From Ensifer adhaerens (GTDB lineage Bacteria > Pseudomonadota > Alphaproteobacteria > Rhizobiales > Rhizobiaceae): DNA of 64,000 bases. The position numbers were made by a program, and so were the translations under genes. Under the pieces are notes generated by a model that was given only the letters and a program-made list of their open reading frames with translations, was not told where the DNA came from and ran no database searches. The stretch is taken from positions 1,214,795-1,278,794 of the forward strand of contig NZ_JABEKT010000001.1 of the NCBI RefSeq assembly GCF_013283195.1. Reading direction: 5' to 3'. Of this stretch, positions 29,089-38,667 are shown in pieces. Each line of letters opens with the position of its first letter. The first letter of the stretch is position 1.

Positions 29089-29937
29089 ATGGCCGCAAGG
29101 ATCAACAGTTTTCGGGAAATCGCAGGGCGTTATGACGTCGTGCTCTGTGACGTCTGGGGTGTTCTCCACAATGGCGTCCAGGCGTTTGCGTCCGCATGCG
29201 AAGCCCTGGCGGAGGCGCGTGCGGCCGGGCTGACGGTCGTGCTCATCACCAACTCGCCGAGGCCCAGCCCAGGCGTCAAGGTGCAGATCCGCGGACTTGG
29301 CGTTCCCGATGAAGCCTATGACCGCATCGTCACGTCGGGCGATGTGACGCGCGCGTTGATCGCCGCTGCCGACAAGAAGATCTTCTTCATCGGCGCCGAA
29401 CGCGATCTGCCGCTGCTCGAAGGGCTCGGTACAGAGATCGTCTCGTCGGAAGATGCCAAGACCGTCGTCTGCGCCGGCTTCTATGACGATGAAACCGAAA
29501 CGCCGGAACACTACCGTGCGACGCTGACCGGCCTTGCCAAGCGCAAGATCCCCTTCATCTGCGCCAACCCTGATCTGGTGGTCGAGCGCGGACATCGGCT
29601 GATCCCCTGCGCCGGCGCCATTGCCAAGCTCTATGAAGAACTGGGCGGCGAAGCCCGCATCGCCGGAAAGCCGTACATCGCCATCTATCGCGCGGCTCTG
29701 ACGGAGGCCAAGGCCGTTCGCGGCGGGCTCGATCTGACGCGTGTCATTGCCATCGGTGACGGCATGCCGACCGATGTCAAGGGCGCCCAGGATGCTGGCT
29801 TCGACCTGCTCTACATCAGTGCCGGCATTCACGCGCAGGAATATATGAACGAAAGCCGGACCGACGAGGCGAAGCTTGCAGCCTTCCTGAAAAAGGAAGG
29901 CGCCTCGCCGAAATGGTGGATGCCCAGGCTCGCCTGA
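29089..29937 (+). CDS. HAD-IIA family phosphatase (TIGR01459-like)
   Basis: A 282-residue cytosolic hydrolase of the HAD superfamily, subclass IIA, related to NagD and p-nitrophenyl-phosphatases. The nucleophile motif is DVVLCDVWGVLHNG (Asp-x-Trp-Gly variant of DxDGTL), motif II is VLITNSPRPS, and motif III/IV is RVIAIGDGMPTDVKGAQDAGFDLLYI. In this hyp4 subgroup the second Asp of DxD is replaced by Trp-Gly context, as seen here. ATG at 29089 follows AGGA; longer starts add a non-conserved leader. It is 13 bases upstream of ribF and likely co-transcribed, so an FMN- or phosphosugar-related substrate is conceivable but unproven. Confidence 0.88.
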   Translation: MAARINSFREIAGRYDVVLCDVWGVLHNGVQAFASACEALAEARAAGLTVVLITNSPRPSPGVKVQIRGLGVPDEAYDRIVTSGDVTRALIAAADKKIFFIGAERDLPLLEGLGTEIVSSEDAKTVVCAGFYDDETETPEHYRATLTGLAKRKIPFICANPDLVVERGHRLIPCAGAIAKLYEELGGEARIAGKPYIAIYRAALTEAKAVRGGLDLTRVIAIGDGMPTDVKGAQDAGFDLLYISAGIHAQEYMNESRTDEAKLAAFLKKEGASPKWWMPRLA

Positions 29938-29950
29938 CGGGAAGATTGAG

Positions 29951-30934
29951 ATGACGGTTTTTCATCGCAACGAAACCCGCGACCCGCTGCCCGAGCGTCT
30001 GCGCGGCGGCGTTGTCGCCATCGGCAATTTTGATGGCGTGCATCGCGGCCACCAATCGGTGCTGGAACGGGCGCTGGAAGAGGCGAAGGCCCGCGGCGTG
30101 CCCGCGCTGGTGTTGACCTTCGAGCCGCATCCGCGCACCGTCTTTCGCCCGGATACGCCGGTGTTCCGGCTGACGCCCGCGCCGCTCAAAGCCCGTATCC
30201 TTGAAGGCATGGGGTTCGGCGCCGTCATCGAATATCCGTTCGACCGCACCTTCTCCGAATTGTCCGCCTCCGATTTCATCCATCGGGTCCTGTTGGAATG
30301 GCTGCATGCCTCGCATGTCGTCACCGGCTTCGACTTTCATTTCGGCAAGGGGCGCGAAGGCGGCCCGGCCTTCCTGATGGCGGCGGGCGGCGACAATGGT
30401 TTTGGCGTCACGCTGGTCGATGCCTTCCGCGACGAGAACGCCTCGGTGATCTCCTCGAGCTTCATCCGCTCGCTGCTCGGGCAGGGTGACGTTTCCCATG
30501 CGGCCGGTCTGCTTGGCTATCGCTACACGGTCGAGGCGGAGGTGATTGACGGCAAGAAGCTCGGACGGACCCTCGGCTATCCCACGGCCAACATGCGGTT
30601 GCCACCCGAGGTCGAGCTTAGGGCTGGCATCTATGCCGTGCGCTTCCGCAGGGTCGACGGCTCGCTTCATGACGGCGTTGCCAGCTTCGGCCGGCGCCCC
30701 ACCGTCGACAGTGACGGCGAAGCGCTGCTCGAGACCTTCGTCTTCGACTTCTCCGGTGACCTCTATGGCGAAATCTGTTCGGTTTCGTTCTTTGGTCACC
30801 TGCGCGACGAACTGAAGTTCGACGGGCTCGATCCGCTGGTGGCGCAGATCCGGCAGGACGAGGAAGAGGCTAGGGCCCTGCTCTCCGGCGTTGCGCCCTT
30901 GAGCGACATCGATCGTCGGATCAACTTTGCTTGA
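29951..30934 (+). CDS. ribF: Bifunctional riboflavin kinase / FAD synthetase
   Basis: A 327-residue enzyme making FMN and then FAD. The N-terminal adenylyltransferase domain shows VVAIGNFDGVHRGHQSVL (HxGH-type nucleotide motif) and VTGFDFHFGKGREGG; ISSSFIRSLLGQGD closes it. The C-terminal flavokinase domain shows GRTLGYPTANMRLP and GVASFGRRPTVD with LLETFVFDFSGDLYG. The length is normal. It follows the HAD gene closely and is separated from ileS by a 340-base gap holding a terminator and a palindromic repeat. Confidence 0.97.
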   Translation: MTVFHRNETRDPLPERLRGGVVAIGNFDGVHRGHQSVLERALEEAKARGVPALVLTFEPHPRTVFRPDTPVFRLTPAPLKARILEGMGFGAVIEYPFDRTFSELSASDFIHRVLLEWLHASHVVTGFDFHFGKGREGGPAFLMAAGGDNGFGVTLVDAFRDENASVISSSFIRSLLGQGDVSHAAGLLGYRYTVEAEVIDGKKLGRTLGYPTANMRLPPEVELRAGIYAVRFRRVDGSLHDGVASFGRRPTVDSDGEALLETFVFDFSGDLYGEICSVSFFGHLRDELKFDGLDPLVAQIRQDEEEARALLSGVAPLSDIDRRINFA

Positions 30935-30940
30935 AAGAAA

Positions 30941-30968
30941 TCCGCCGTGCCGAAGCGGCGGACCTTTT
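30941..30968 (+). terminator. Terminator-like hairpin after ribF
   Basis: TCCGCCG / CGGCGGA stem (7 bp, 8-base loop) starting 6 bases after the ribF stop and followed by CCTTTT. Confidence 0.55.
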
Positions 30969-31114
30969 CAAAAGGCCGAAAACGCCTTAAACAACCGGCC
31001 ACCATGACCCGGCACCGTCGACTGACCATCGATCAGCGAATTATTGGCCCGGCTTTCCGCGCGCTCTAGGCCGCCGGAAGGTCCGGGATTTTGGCGTTTC
31101 CAACGCCCCAGTCA

Positions 31115-31218
31115 TCTCTAGAGCGCCGCGCGTCTCCTGGGCGCGCCAAGTCGCTCTAACACTTTGAAGCTGCGCATGATCCTTTCCGAAGATCGATCCC
31201 GATTTCCGGGTCATGCGC
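31115..31218. repeat. RIME-like rhizobial intergenic mosaic element
   Basis: The stretch starts with TCTAGAGCGCCGCGCGTC, contains GCGCGCC...GCTCTAACACTTTGAA, and ends with a long hairpin whose arms are GCGCATGA (31172-31179) and TCATGCGC (31211-31218). This wording is like the repeated palindromic intergenic elements (RIME type) of rhizobial genomes as I recall them. The rest of the 340-base ribF-ileS gap holds a terminator and, near its 3' end, the ileS leader. Confidence 0.65.
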
Positions 31219-31276
31219 CAGATACCACCCTTTCGCATGCGCGATGATCCGCGCGGAAAAGATGATTGCAAAGACC

Positions 31277-34186
31277 ATGACAGAGACCGCTGAGAAGATC
31301 GACTATTCCTCCACCCTCTACCTGCCGCAGACGGAGTTTCCGATGCGCGCCGGCCTGCCGCAGAAGGAGCCGGAAACGGTTGCCCGCTGGCAGAAGATGG
31401 GCCTCTACAAGAAGCTGCGTGCCTCGGCCGCCGGTCGCGAGAAATTCGTGCTGCACGACGGCCCTCCCTATGCCAACGGCAACATCCATATCGGCCACGC
31501 GCTGAACAAGATCCTCAAGGACGTCATCAACCGTTCGTTCCAGATGCGCGGTTTCGATGCCAATTACGTGCCCGGCTGGGACTGCCACGGCCTTCCGATC
31601 GAATGGAAGATCGAGGAAAAGTATCGCGAGAAGGGCCAGAACAAGGACGAGGTCCCGGTCAACGAATTCCGCAGGGAATGCCGCGACTTTGCCGCTGGCT
31701 GGATCCAGATCCAGGCGGAAGAGTTCAAGCGTCTCGGTATCGAGGGCGACTTCGACAATCCCTACACCACGATGAACTTCCACGCGGAAGCCCGCATCGC
31801 CGGCGAACTGATGAAGATCGCCAAGATGGGCCAGCTCTATCGCGGCTCCAAGCCGGTGATGTGGTCGGTCGTCGAACGCACGGCGCTGGCCGAAGCCGAA
31901 GTCGAGTATGCCGACGTCGAGAGCGACATGATCTGGGTGAAGTTCCCGGTCACTGAAGGTGCGGCAGATCTCGCCGGCACCTTCGTCGTGATCTGGACGA
32001 CCACGCCCTGGACCATCCCCGGCAACCGCGCGATCGCCTTCTCCTCGCGTTACGCCTACGGGCTCTATGAGGTTGCGACCGCCGAAAACGACTTCGGTCC
32101 GCAGCCCGGCGAAAAGCTGATCTTCGCCAAGCGTCTGGCAGACGAGTCTGCCGCCAAGGCCAAGCTCACCTTCACTTTCGTCCGCGATATCGAAGGCGAT
32201 GAACTGGCCGCTGTTACCTGCGCGCATCCGCTGCATGGCCTGGGTGGTGGTTACGCCTTCAAGGTGCCGCTGCTCGACGGTGACCATGTCACCGACGATG
32301 CCGGCACCGGCTTCGTGCACACGGCGCCCAGCCACGGTCGCGAGGACTTTGACGCCTGGATGGATAACGCGCGCGCGCTCGAAGCACGCGGCATCTCCTC
32401 GGCAATCCCCTTCACCGTCGACGACGCCGGCTACTTCACCGCCGACGCCCACGGCTTCGGCCCGGACGCCGAAGGCGGTGCCGGTCGCGTGCTCGACGAC
32501 AAGGGCAAGAAGGGCGACGCCAATGATCGCGTCATCAAGGCGCTCATCGGCCGTCACGCCCTGTTTGCGCGTGGCCGCCTGAAGCACTCCTACCCGCATT
32601 CCTGGCGCTCCAAGAAGCCGGTGATCTTCCGCAACACGCCGCAGTGGTTCGTCTACATGGACAAGGGTTTCGGCGACGGCACGACGCTGCGTTCGCGCGC
32701 GCTGTCTGCCATCGACGATACCCGCTTCGTTCCCGGCGCCGGCCAGAACCGCCTGCGCGCGATGATCGAGGGACGTCCGGACTGGGTACTGTCGCGCCAG
32801 CGCGCCTGGGGCGTGCCGATCGCGATCTTTGCCGACGACCAGGGCGAAATCCTCGTCGACGAAGCCGTCAACGCCCGCATCCTCGAAGCCTTCGAGCAGG
32901 AAGGTGCGGACGCCTGGTTCGCTGATGGTGCCAAGGACCGCTTCCTCGGCAACGACCATGACCACGAAAAGTGGCACCAGGTCATGGACATTCTCGACGT
33001 CTGGTTCGACTCGGGCTCAACGCACACCTTCACGCTCGAAGATCGTCCGGATTTGAAGTGGCCGGCCGACGTCTACCTCGAAGGCTCCGACCAGCATCGC
33101 GGCTGGTTCCACTCGTCGCTGCTCGAATCCTGCGCGACGCGCGGTCGTGCGCCCTACAACGCCGTTGTCACCCATGGTTTCACCATGGACGAGAAGGGCG
33201 AGAAGATGTCGAAGTCGAAGGGCAACACCGTCACACCGCAAGAGGTGATGAAGGATGCCGGCGCCGATATTCTGCGTCTCTGGGTGATGACCACGGACTA
33301 CTGGGAAGACCAGCGTCTCGGCAAGACGATCATCCAGACCAACATCGACGCCTATCGCAAGCTGCGCAACACCATCCGCTGGATGCTGGGCACGCTGGCG
33401 CACGACCAGGGCGAGGAGATCGCATACGCCGAACTGCCCGAGCTGGAAAAGCTGATGCTGCACCGCCTGGCCGAGCTCGATCGGGTCGTTCGCGAAGGCT
33501 ACGATGCTTTCGACTTCAAGCGGATCGCCCGCTCGCTGATCGATTTCTCGAACGTCGAGCTTTCCGCCTTCTATTTCGACGTGCGCAAGGACGCGCTCTA
33601 TTGCGACGCACCCTCGAGCCTTCGTCGCCGCTCGGCGCTCGCCGTCATCCGCAAGCTGTTCGATAGCCTCGTGCTGTGGCTGGCGCCGATGTTGCCATTC
33701 ACCTGCGAAGAAGCCTGGCTGTCGCGCAAGCCCGATGCGGTTTCGGTTCATCTCGAGCAGTTCCCGGCGATCCCGGCGGAATGGAAGAACGACGCTCTCG
33801 AGGCGAAGTGGGAAAAGATCCGCGCTGTCCGTACGGTCGTCACGGGTGCGCTGGAAATCGAACGTCGCGAAAAGCGCATCGGTTCGTCGCTTGAGGCGGC
33901 TCCCGTCGTCTACATCGCCGACCCGGAGCTGTTGAAGGCGCTCGAAGGCGAAGATTTCGCCGAGATCTGCATCACCTCGTCAATCACGGTGGAAGTGGGC
34001 GAGGGCCCTGCCGACGCCTTCCGTCTGCCTGAGGTCGCCAAGGTCAGCGTCCTGCCGAAGTCGGCCGTCGGCCGCAAGTGCGCCCGCTCCTGGCGGATCA
34101 CGACCGATGTCGGTTCGGACGCACTCTACCCTGAGGTGTCTGCCCGTGATGCTGCCGCACTTCGGGAACTTGGCTTCAAGGCTTAA
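31277..34186 (+). CDS. ileS: Isoleucine--tRNA ligase
   Basis: A 969-residue class I synthetase charging tRNA-Ile. The HIGH motif lies in [11 protein letters not shown], the KMSKS loop in [12 protein letters not shown], and the CP1 editing domain in between includes [16 protein letters not shown] and the [17 protein letters not shown] segment. The anticodon domain follows. The C-terminal zinc ribbon typical of many bacterial enzymes is reduced: only one Cys remains in KCARSW. ATG at 31277 ([11 protein letters not shown]) fits homologues; ATGs at 31262 and 31244 are possible alternatives. Confidence 0.97.
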   Translation: MTETAEKIDYSSTLYLPQTEFPMRAGLPQKEPETVARWQKMGLYKKLRASAAGREKFVLHDGPPYANGNIHIGHALNKILKDVINRSFQMRGFDANYVPGWDCHGLPIEWKIEEKYREKGQNKDEVPVNEFRRECRDFAAGWIQIQAEEFKRLGIEGDFDNPYTTMNFHAEARIAGELMKIAKMGQLYRGSKPVMWSVVERTALAEAEVEYADVESDMIWVKFPVTEGAADLAGTFVVIWTTTPWTIPGNRAIAFSSRYAYGLYEVATAENDFGPQPGEKLIFAKRLADESAAKAKLTFTFVRDIEGDELAAVTCAHPLHGLGGGYAFKVPLLDGDHVTDDAGTGFVHTAPSHGREDFDAWMDNARALEARGISSAIPFTVDDAGYFTADAHGFGPDAEGGAGRVLDDKGKKGDANDRVIKALIGRHALFARGRLKHSYPHSWRSKKPVIFRNTPQWFVYMDKGFGDGTTLRSRALSAIDDTRFVPGAGQNRLRAMIEGRPDWVLSRQRAWGVPIAIFADDQGEILVDEAVNARILEAFEQEGADAWFADGAKDRFLGNDHDHEKWHQVMDILDVWFDSGSTHTFTLEDRPDLKWPADVYLEGSDQHRGWFHSSLLESCATRGRAPYNAVVTHGFTMDEKGEKMSKSKGNTVTPQEVMKDAGADILRLWVMTTDYWEDQRLGKTIIQTNIDAYRKLRNTIRWMLGTLAHDQGEEIAYAELPELEKLMLHRLAELDRVVREGYDAFDFKRIARSLIDFSNVELSAFYFDVRKDALYCDAPSSLRRRSALAVIRKLFDSLVLWLAPMLPFTCEEAWLSRKPDAVSVHLEQFPAIPAEWKNDALEAKWEKIRAVRTVVTGALEIERREKRIGSSLEAAPVVYIADPELLKALEGEDFAEICITSSITVEVGEGPADAFRLPEVAKVSVLPKSAVGRKCARSWRITTDVGSDALYPEVSARDAAALRELGFKA

Positions 34187-34194
34187 GGGATCAT

Positions 34195-34232
34195 TTACCG
34201 GATGAATTGCGCTTACTGCATTCATCCGGTAA
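34195..34232 (+). terminator. Strong hairpin after ileS, probable terminator
   Basis: A perfect 13-bp stem (TTACCGGATGAAT / ATTCATCCGGTAA) with a 12-base loop begins 8 bases past the ileS stop. No U-tract follows, so it could be a Rho-dependent stop, an mRNA stabiliser or a repeat element. Confidence 0.5.
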
Positions 34233-34315
34233 AACCTGCCCGAAATTTGGCGGATTTCTCCGCCATGGGCGCTGAGTGGCCGCGCAGGTGACGGTGGCCG
34301 GCTGGAAGGAATCTC

Positions 34316-34936
34316 ATGGAAATGACGCGAGAGTTGCGACTGTTTGCTAGCGTTGCCGCCATCATGGCGAGCGGCCTGGTGCTTTCCGGCTGCATCGGCG
34401 GCCCGACCTACGGCACCGACAAGACCGCCGGCGAGCAGCTGATGGACGATCTCGGAAGCGCTGTGAGCATTGCTCCCAAGAGCGGTGCTCCGGTCAAGTA
34501 TCAGCCCCGCCCTGGCTTGGTGCTGCCGCCGTCCGGCCAGCAGACGGCCCTCGTGGAGCCGCAGAAATCGCTTGCCACCCGCGAAGCGAATCCGGAGTGG
34601 GTCGAGTCTCCGGAAGAAGCACGCAACCGCCTGCGCGAAGAAGCCGACGCCAACAAGAATAACCCGAACTATGTTTCGCCGCTCGCCAAGGCCAGCGCCA
34701 ATGGTCGCCGTCTTTCGGCCAAGGAGCAGCAGGAGGCCTATCGCGAGGCCCGCAAGATCGAGATGGGCGCCTATTCCGACAAGCGCCGCTTCCTGAGCGA
34801 CCCGCCGCTTGAATACCGCCGTCTGCCGGAAGGCTCGGAGGCCGATCTGGGCGAGCCGGAGAAGACCAAGGAACGCCGTCGCAAGAAGGAAGCCCAGGTC
34901 AAGGATTCCGGCAGCAAGTGGTACTGGCCCTTCTAA
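34316..34936 (+). CDS. Putative lipoprotein, function unknown
   Basis: A 206-residue exported protein. The N-terminus has a lipoprotein signal with the lipobox LVLSGC (Cys26) followed by IGGPTYGTDKTAGEQLMDDL. The rest is hydrophilic: a Pro-rich part (YQPRPGLVLPPSG), a charged helical segment (SPEEARNRLREEADANK, SAKEQQEAYREARKIE) and a basic C-terminus ending KWYWPF. The layout recalls alphaproteobacterial outer-membrane assembly-type lipoproteins, but I cannot assign a family. The ATG at 34316 is preceded by GGAAGGAAT. It ends 3 bases before the GNAT gene. Confidence 0.85.
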   Translation: MEMTRELRLFASVAAIMASGLVLSGCIGGPTYGTDKTAGEQLMDDLGSAVSIAPKSGAPVKYQPRPGLVLPPSGQQTALVEPQKSLATREANPEWVESPEEARNRLREEADANKNNPNYVSPLAKASANGRRLSAKEQQEAYREARKIEMGAYSDKRRFLSDPPLEYRRLPEGSEADLGEPEKTKERRRKKEAQVKDSGSKWYWPF

Positions 34937-34939
34937 GCC

Positions 34940-35419
34940 ATGACGATCAGCATTCGCGACGCCCGCCCGGAAGACGCCGAAACCATTCTGCGCTTCATCA
35001 CCGAACTTGCCATCTACGAGAAGGAACCGGACGCGGTCGAAGCGACCGTCGAATTGATACAGGCCTCGCTTTTTGGTCCAGGTGCGCTCACCCGCGCAGT
35101 GATCTGCGAGAAGGACGGTAAGCCGGCCGGTTTCGCCATGTGGTTCTACAACTATTCCACCTGGCAGGCCCGCAAGGGGCTCTATCTCGAAGACCTGTAT
35201 GTCACACCGGATTGCCGCGGCTCCGGCGCCGGCAAGATGCTTTTGAAGCATCTCGCCAAGATCGCCGTCGAGGAAGGGTGTGGCCGATTCGAGTGGAGCG
35301 TTCTCGATTGGAACGAGCCAGCAATCCGCGTTTACGAGGCTGTTGGCGCCGAGCCGATGTCGGAGTGGACGCGCTATCGGCTCGCAGGCCCGGCACTGGA
35401 AGCCTTTGCGGCCGGCTGA
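34940..35419 (+). CDS. GNAT acetyltransferase, diamine/thialysine acetyltransferase-like
   Basis: A 159-residue acetyl-CoA-dependent N-acetyltransferase. The acetyl-CoA loop is DLYVTPDCRGSGAGKMLLKHLA (Arg/Gln-x-x-Gly-x-Gly/Ala). The early YEKEPDAVEAT and the FYNYSTWQARKGLYLEDLYV segment are like eukaryotic-type spermidine/spermine or thialysine N-acetyltransferases (SSAT2 family). It follows the lipoprotein gene after 3 bases and converges with tadA. The substrate is inferred to be an amine or amino acid. Confidence 0.88.
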   Translation: MTISIRDARPEDAETILRFITELAIYEKEPDAVEATVELIQASLFGPGALTRAVICEKDGKPAGFAMWFYNYSTWQARKGLYLEDLYVTPDCRGSGAGKMLLKHLAKIAVEEGCGRFEWSVLDWNEPAIRVYEAVGAEPMSEWTRYRLAGPALEAFAAG

Positions 35420-35433
35420 GAGGTTCGCTCGCC

Positions 35434-35883
35434 TCAGCGTTTCGCGGCAAAGAAATCCCTGAGAATGTCCGCGGCTTCGCGCTCTGCCAGCCCGGAATAG
35501 ACGTCGGGGACGTGATGGCATGTCGGCGAGCCATAAAAGCGCACACCGCTGTCGACAGCACCGCCCTTGGGGTCTTCAGCGCCATAATAGAGGCGACGGA
35601 TGCGGGCAAAGGAGATTGCCGCCGCGCACATCGTGCATGGCTCCAGGGTGACATAGAGGTCGGCGCCGGACAGCCGCTCATCGTCGAGCACGATGGATGC
35701 TTCGCGGATGGCAACGACCTCGGCATGGGCGGTTACATCGTTGAGTTCCCGGGTCCGATTTCCGGCGCGCGCGATGATCTCGCCATCGAAAACGATGACG
35801 GCGCCGATCGGCACTTCGCCGCGCTGGCCCGCCTTTTTGGCCTCTTCGAGGGCCGCATCCATGAAGCGTGTCGTATCAGCCAT
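35434..35883 (-). CDS. tadA: tRNA-specific adenosine deaminase
   Basis: A 149-residue zinc deaminase that converts A34 to inosine in tRNA-Arg(ACG). The active-site motif VTAHAEVVAIREA contains His-Ala-Glu, and the second zinc motif LEPCTMCAAAISFARI is the PCxxC signature. VPIGAVIVFDGEIIARAGNRT is the standard beta strand region. It is divergent from the pseudouridine synthase gene, 73 bases apart. Confidence 0.94.
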   Translation of the reverse strand: MADTTRFMDAALEEAKKAGQRGEVPIGAVIVFDGEIIARAGNRTRELNDVTAHAEVVAIREASIVLDDERLSGADLYVTLEPCTMCAAAISFARIRRLYYGAEDPKGGAVDSGVRFYGSPTCHHVPDVYSGLAEREAADILRDFFAAKR

Positions 35884-35956
35884 CGCTCAAACAATAATTT
35901 CTCTTAACCCACGGGCTTTGACCTGATAGGACAGCCGCAAAAGGCAGGCAACACAA

Positions 35957-38041
35957 ATGACATCCAAAGACAAGCCCACACGGCCTGGCGGCAAGCCCGC
36001 CGGCCGGGACAAGAAACCTCACTTCGCTGGCAAGAAGGCGGCAGCGCCTCAGGCCGGAGCTTCGCGTCCGCCCAAGGCTGCTCCGAAGACCGCCGCCGCA
36101 AGCGCCGACGAACCGCAGCGCATCTCCAAGATCCTGGCGCGCGCCGGCGTAGCGTCCCGCCGCGATATCGAGCGCATGATCATGGAAGGTCGGGTCAGTC
36201 TCAACGGGGTTGTCCTCGACACACCCGTCGTCAATGCGACGCTTGCCGACCATATCGAAGTGGATGGACACGCGATCCGCGGCATCGAGCGTACACGCCT
36301 GTGGCTCTACCACAAGCCGGCCGGACTGGTGACCACCAATGCCGATCCGGAAGGCCGCCCGACGGTCTTTGACAATTTGCCGGACGAGTTGCCGCGCGTG
36401 CTGTCGATCGGCCGCCTCGACATCAATACCGAAGGCCTGTTGCTGCTGACGAATGACGGCGGGCTTGCCCGCGTGCTCGAACTTCCCTCGACCGGTTGGC
36501 TGCGCCGCTATCGCGTGCGCGCCCATGGCGAAATCGACCAGGACGAACTGGACAAGCTGAAGGACGGCATTGCCGTCGACGGCGTGCTTTACGGCGGCAT
36601 CGAAGCGACCCTCGACCGTGTGCAGGGTTCCAATGTCTGGATCACGATGGGCCTGCGCGAAGGCAAGAACCGCGAAATCAAGAACGTGCTCGGCGCGCTC
36701 GGCCTCGACGTCAATCGCCTCATTCGCATCTCCTACGGCCCGTTCCAGCTCGGCGAATTGCCCGAAGGACACGTGCAGGAAATCCGTGGTCGGACGCTGC
36801 GTGACCAGCTCGGACCTCGCCTGATCGAAGACGCCAAGGCGAACTTCGACGCGCCGCTCTATAATGATCCGTCCGCAACCGTCGCGAACGAAGCGTCGGA
36901 AAGCGAAGCCGCCGACACGCGCAAGCCCGAACGTGCCAATCGCTGGGAAAAGCCGGAAGACAAGCGTGAGCGTGCGCTTTCGAAGCTCGACACCCGTCGT
37001 GACGACCGCCGCGACGGTGGCCGCGGCAAGGATGCGCCCCGTGGCAAGGGTGGCCCGCGCGACGACCGTAGCGACGCCAAGTTCGAAGACCGGCCGAAGC
37101 GTACCCCGGCGCAGCGCGCCCGCACGGCCAATGTCTGGATGGCGCCCGGCGCGCGTCCGCTGGCCGAGAAGAAGCCGAAATCGGCGGAAGGCGATGCTTC
37201 GGCAAAGCCGGCCCGTCGCGAGCGCCCCGAAGGCGCCCCGAACACCAAGCGCTATGGCCGGACCAAGGACGGCTTTGCAACGAAGTCGTCAGGCAAGTTC
37301 GACCCCGACCGCAAGGGCGGTGCGCCCAGGGACTTTGACCGTCCTGCGTCCTCCGCACCGGTCAAACGCCGGGACGAAGAAGGCGAGTGGATCAGCGCCA
37401 GCGAACCCGCACGTCGCGGCAAGGATGAAGGCCGCGATGGCGGTTTCGGCCGACGCAAGTCGGGCGACGCCGGCGACCGCAGGTCGCGCGACCACGGTGA
37501 CCGTCCTGCCCGCCGCGAAGGCGGAGACCGGCCGGCCCGTTCCGAAGGCGGCCCGCGCAACTTCTCCGACAAGCCGCGGTTCCCGCGCGCCGACGGCGAC
37601 CGCCCAGCGCGTCGCGAAGGTGGCGACCGCCCGCGTGGCGATCGGCCGGCTCGCGTCGAAGGCGGCCCGCGCAGTTATTCCGACAAGCCGAGGGCTCCGC
37701 GCGCCGAGGGTGACCGTCCGCCGCGCCGCGAGGGGGGCGACCGCCCGTTTGGTGATCGGCCGGCCCGCGCCGAAGGTGGCCCGCGCAGCTATTCCGACAA
37801 GCCGAGAGCCCCGCGCGCCGAGGGCGATCGTCCGCCGCGCCGCGAAGGCGGTGACCGGCCGTTCGGCGACAAGCCCCGCGGCAAGTCCTTCGGTGGCAAA
37901 CCGTCCGGCGGCAAGTCTTTTGGCGAACGCTCCGGCGGTCCGCGTGGCGGTAAGCCCGGTGGCGGCAAGCCGGCTGGCGGCGGCCGTCCTGGTGGCGGTG
38001 GACGTCCGGCTGGTGGCAAGCCGCGTGGCAGAGGAAACTAA
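35957..38041 (+). CDS. RluB-type pseudouridine synthase with long Arg/Gly-rich repeat tail
   Basis: A 694-residue protein. After a basic leader (about 1-52) comes an S4 RNA-binding domain (ISKILARAGVASRRDIERMI), then the RsuA/RluB catalytic domain with GRLDINTEGLLLLTNDGGLA (catalytic Asp) and GLREGKNREIKNVLGALGLDVNRLIR. This core ends near residue 300 and should modify 23S rRNA. The remaining about 390 residues are low-complexity, rich in Arg, Gly, Asp, Pro and Lys, with three 38-residue repeats at 37523-37864 and a Gly/Lys-rich end. Enterobacterial RluB is about 290 residues; long tails occur in rhizobia. The tail probably contacts RNA nonspecifically. It is followed after 6 bases by rsmD. 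Confidence 0.92.
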   Translation: MTSKDKPTRPGGKPAGRDKKPHFAGKKAAAPQAGASRPPKAAPKTAAASADEPQRISKILARAGVASRRDIERMIMEGRVSLNGVVLDTPVVNATLADHIEVDGHAIRGIERTRLWLYHKPAGLVTTNADPEGRPTVFDNLPDELPRVLSIGRLDINTEGLLLLTNDGGLARVLELPSTGWLRRYRVRAHGEIDQDELDKLKDGIAVDGVLYGGIEATLDRVQGSNVWITMGLREGKNREIKNVLGALGLDVNRLIRISYGPFQLGELPEGHVQEIRGRTLRDQLGPRLIEDAKANFDAPLYNDPSATVANEASESEAADTRKPERANRWEKPEDKRERALSKLDTRRDDRRDGGRGKDAPRGKGGPRDDRSDAKFEDRPKRTPAQRARTANVWMAPGARPLAEKKPKSAEGDASAKPARRERPEGAPNTKRYGRTKDGFATKSSGKFDPDRKGGAPRDFDRPASSAPVKRRDEEGEWISASEPARRGKDEGRDGGFGRRKSGDAGDRRSRDHGDRPARREGGDRPARSEGGPRNFSDKPRFPRADGDRPARREGGDRPRGDRPARVEGGPRSYSDKPRAPRAEGDRPPRREGGDRPFGDRPARAEGGPRSYSDKPRAPRAEGDRPPRREGGDRPFGDKPRGKSFGGKPSGGKSFGERSGGPRGGKPGGGKPAGGGRPGGGGRPAGGKPRGRGN
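37523..37864 (+). repeat. Three in-frame 114-bp tandem repeats within the pseudouridine synthase gene
   Basis: Units start at 37523, 37637 and 37751, each encoding 38 residues of the type GDRPAR-EGGPRSYSDKPRAP-RAEGDRPPRREGGDRPF. Units two and three are nearly identical in protein sequence; the first is more divergent (NFSDKPRFPRAD). Being in frame and multiples of three, they can change in number without breaking the gene. Confidence 0.9.
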
Positions 38042-38047
38042 GCGGTC

Positions 38048-38608
38048 GTGCGCATTGTCGGCGGAGAGTTCCGTGGCCGCAGTCTGGCCACGCCCAAGTC
38101 GAATGATATCCGCCCGACGACCGATCGGACGCGCGAGAGCCTGTTCAACATCCTGAGCCATTCCTATCCGGAGGCTCTCGATGGCACCCGTGTGCTGGAC
38201 CTCTTTGCCGGCACCGGCGCCGTCGGGCTCGAAGCTCTGTCGCGGGGGTGCCGCCAGGCGCTCTTCGTCGAGCAGGGCGTCGAGGGCAGGGGCCTGCTGC
38301 AGAACAATATCGAGGCGTTCGGCCTTCAGGGCCGTGCCAAGGTCTTCCGCAGGGATGCGACCAGCCTCGGTTCCGTCGGCACGATGGAGCCGTTCCACCT
38401 GGTTTTTGCGGATCCGCCCTATGCAAAGGGGCTGGGAGAAAAGGCGCTGGAATCGGCGGCTCTCGGCAACTGGCTGGTTCCGGATGCTTTGGTGGTGCTG
38501 GAGGAACGTGCAGACGTTCAGCCGGCGCCAACAGCCGTTTTCGAGCGGCTGGACGTCAGGGTATTCGGCGACACACGCATGCACTTCTACCGCTTCCGTG
38601 GCGCCTGA
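38048..38608 (+). CDS. rsmD: 16S rRNA (guanine(966)-N(2))-methyltransferase
   Basis: A 186-residue Rossmann-fold methyltransferase. The N-terminus MRIVGGEFRGRSLATPKSNDIRPTTDRTRESLFNIL is diagnostic; the AdoMet loop is VLDLFAGTGAVGLEALSRG and the catalytic motif is VFADPPYAKG. A GTG at 38048 starts the gene, 6 bases after the pseudouridine synthase stop, which suggests coupled expression of two rRNA-modifying enzymes. Confidence 0.95.
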   Translation: MRIVGGEFRGRSLATPKSNDIRPTTDRTRESLFNILSHSYPEALDGTRVLDLFAGTGAVGLEALSRGCRQALFVEQGVEGRGLLQNNIEAFGLQGRAKVFRRDATSLGSVGTMEPFHLVFADPPYAKGLGEKALESAALGNWLVPDALVVLEERADVQPAPTAVFERLDVRVFGDTRMHFYRFRGA

Positions 38609-38667
38609 CGTCACACTTTTGATTCGCTTGCACAGTTAGACTGCCGATTGAACTGAGGCGCACGTCG

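Noticed and set aside
31211..32977. 588-residue open frame antisense to ileS
   Set aside because: The plus strand encodes a full IleS with HIGH and KMSKS; the minus frame is open only because of high GC content.
37523..37864. Possible CRISPR-like or minisatellite array
   Set aside because: The repeats are contiguous, 114 bp long and in frame within a gene; there are no unique spacers.
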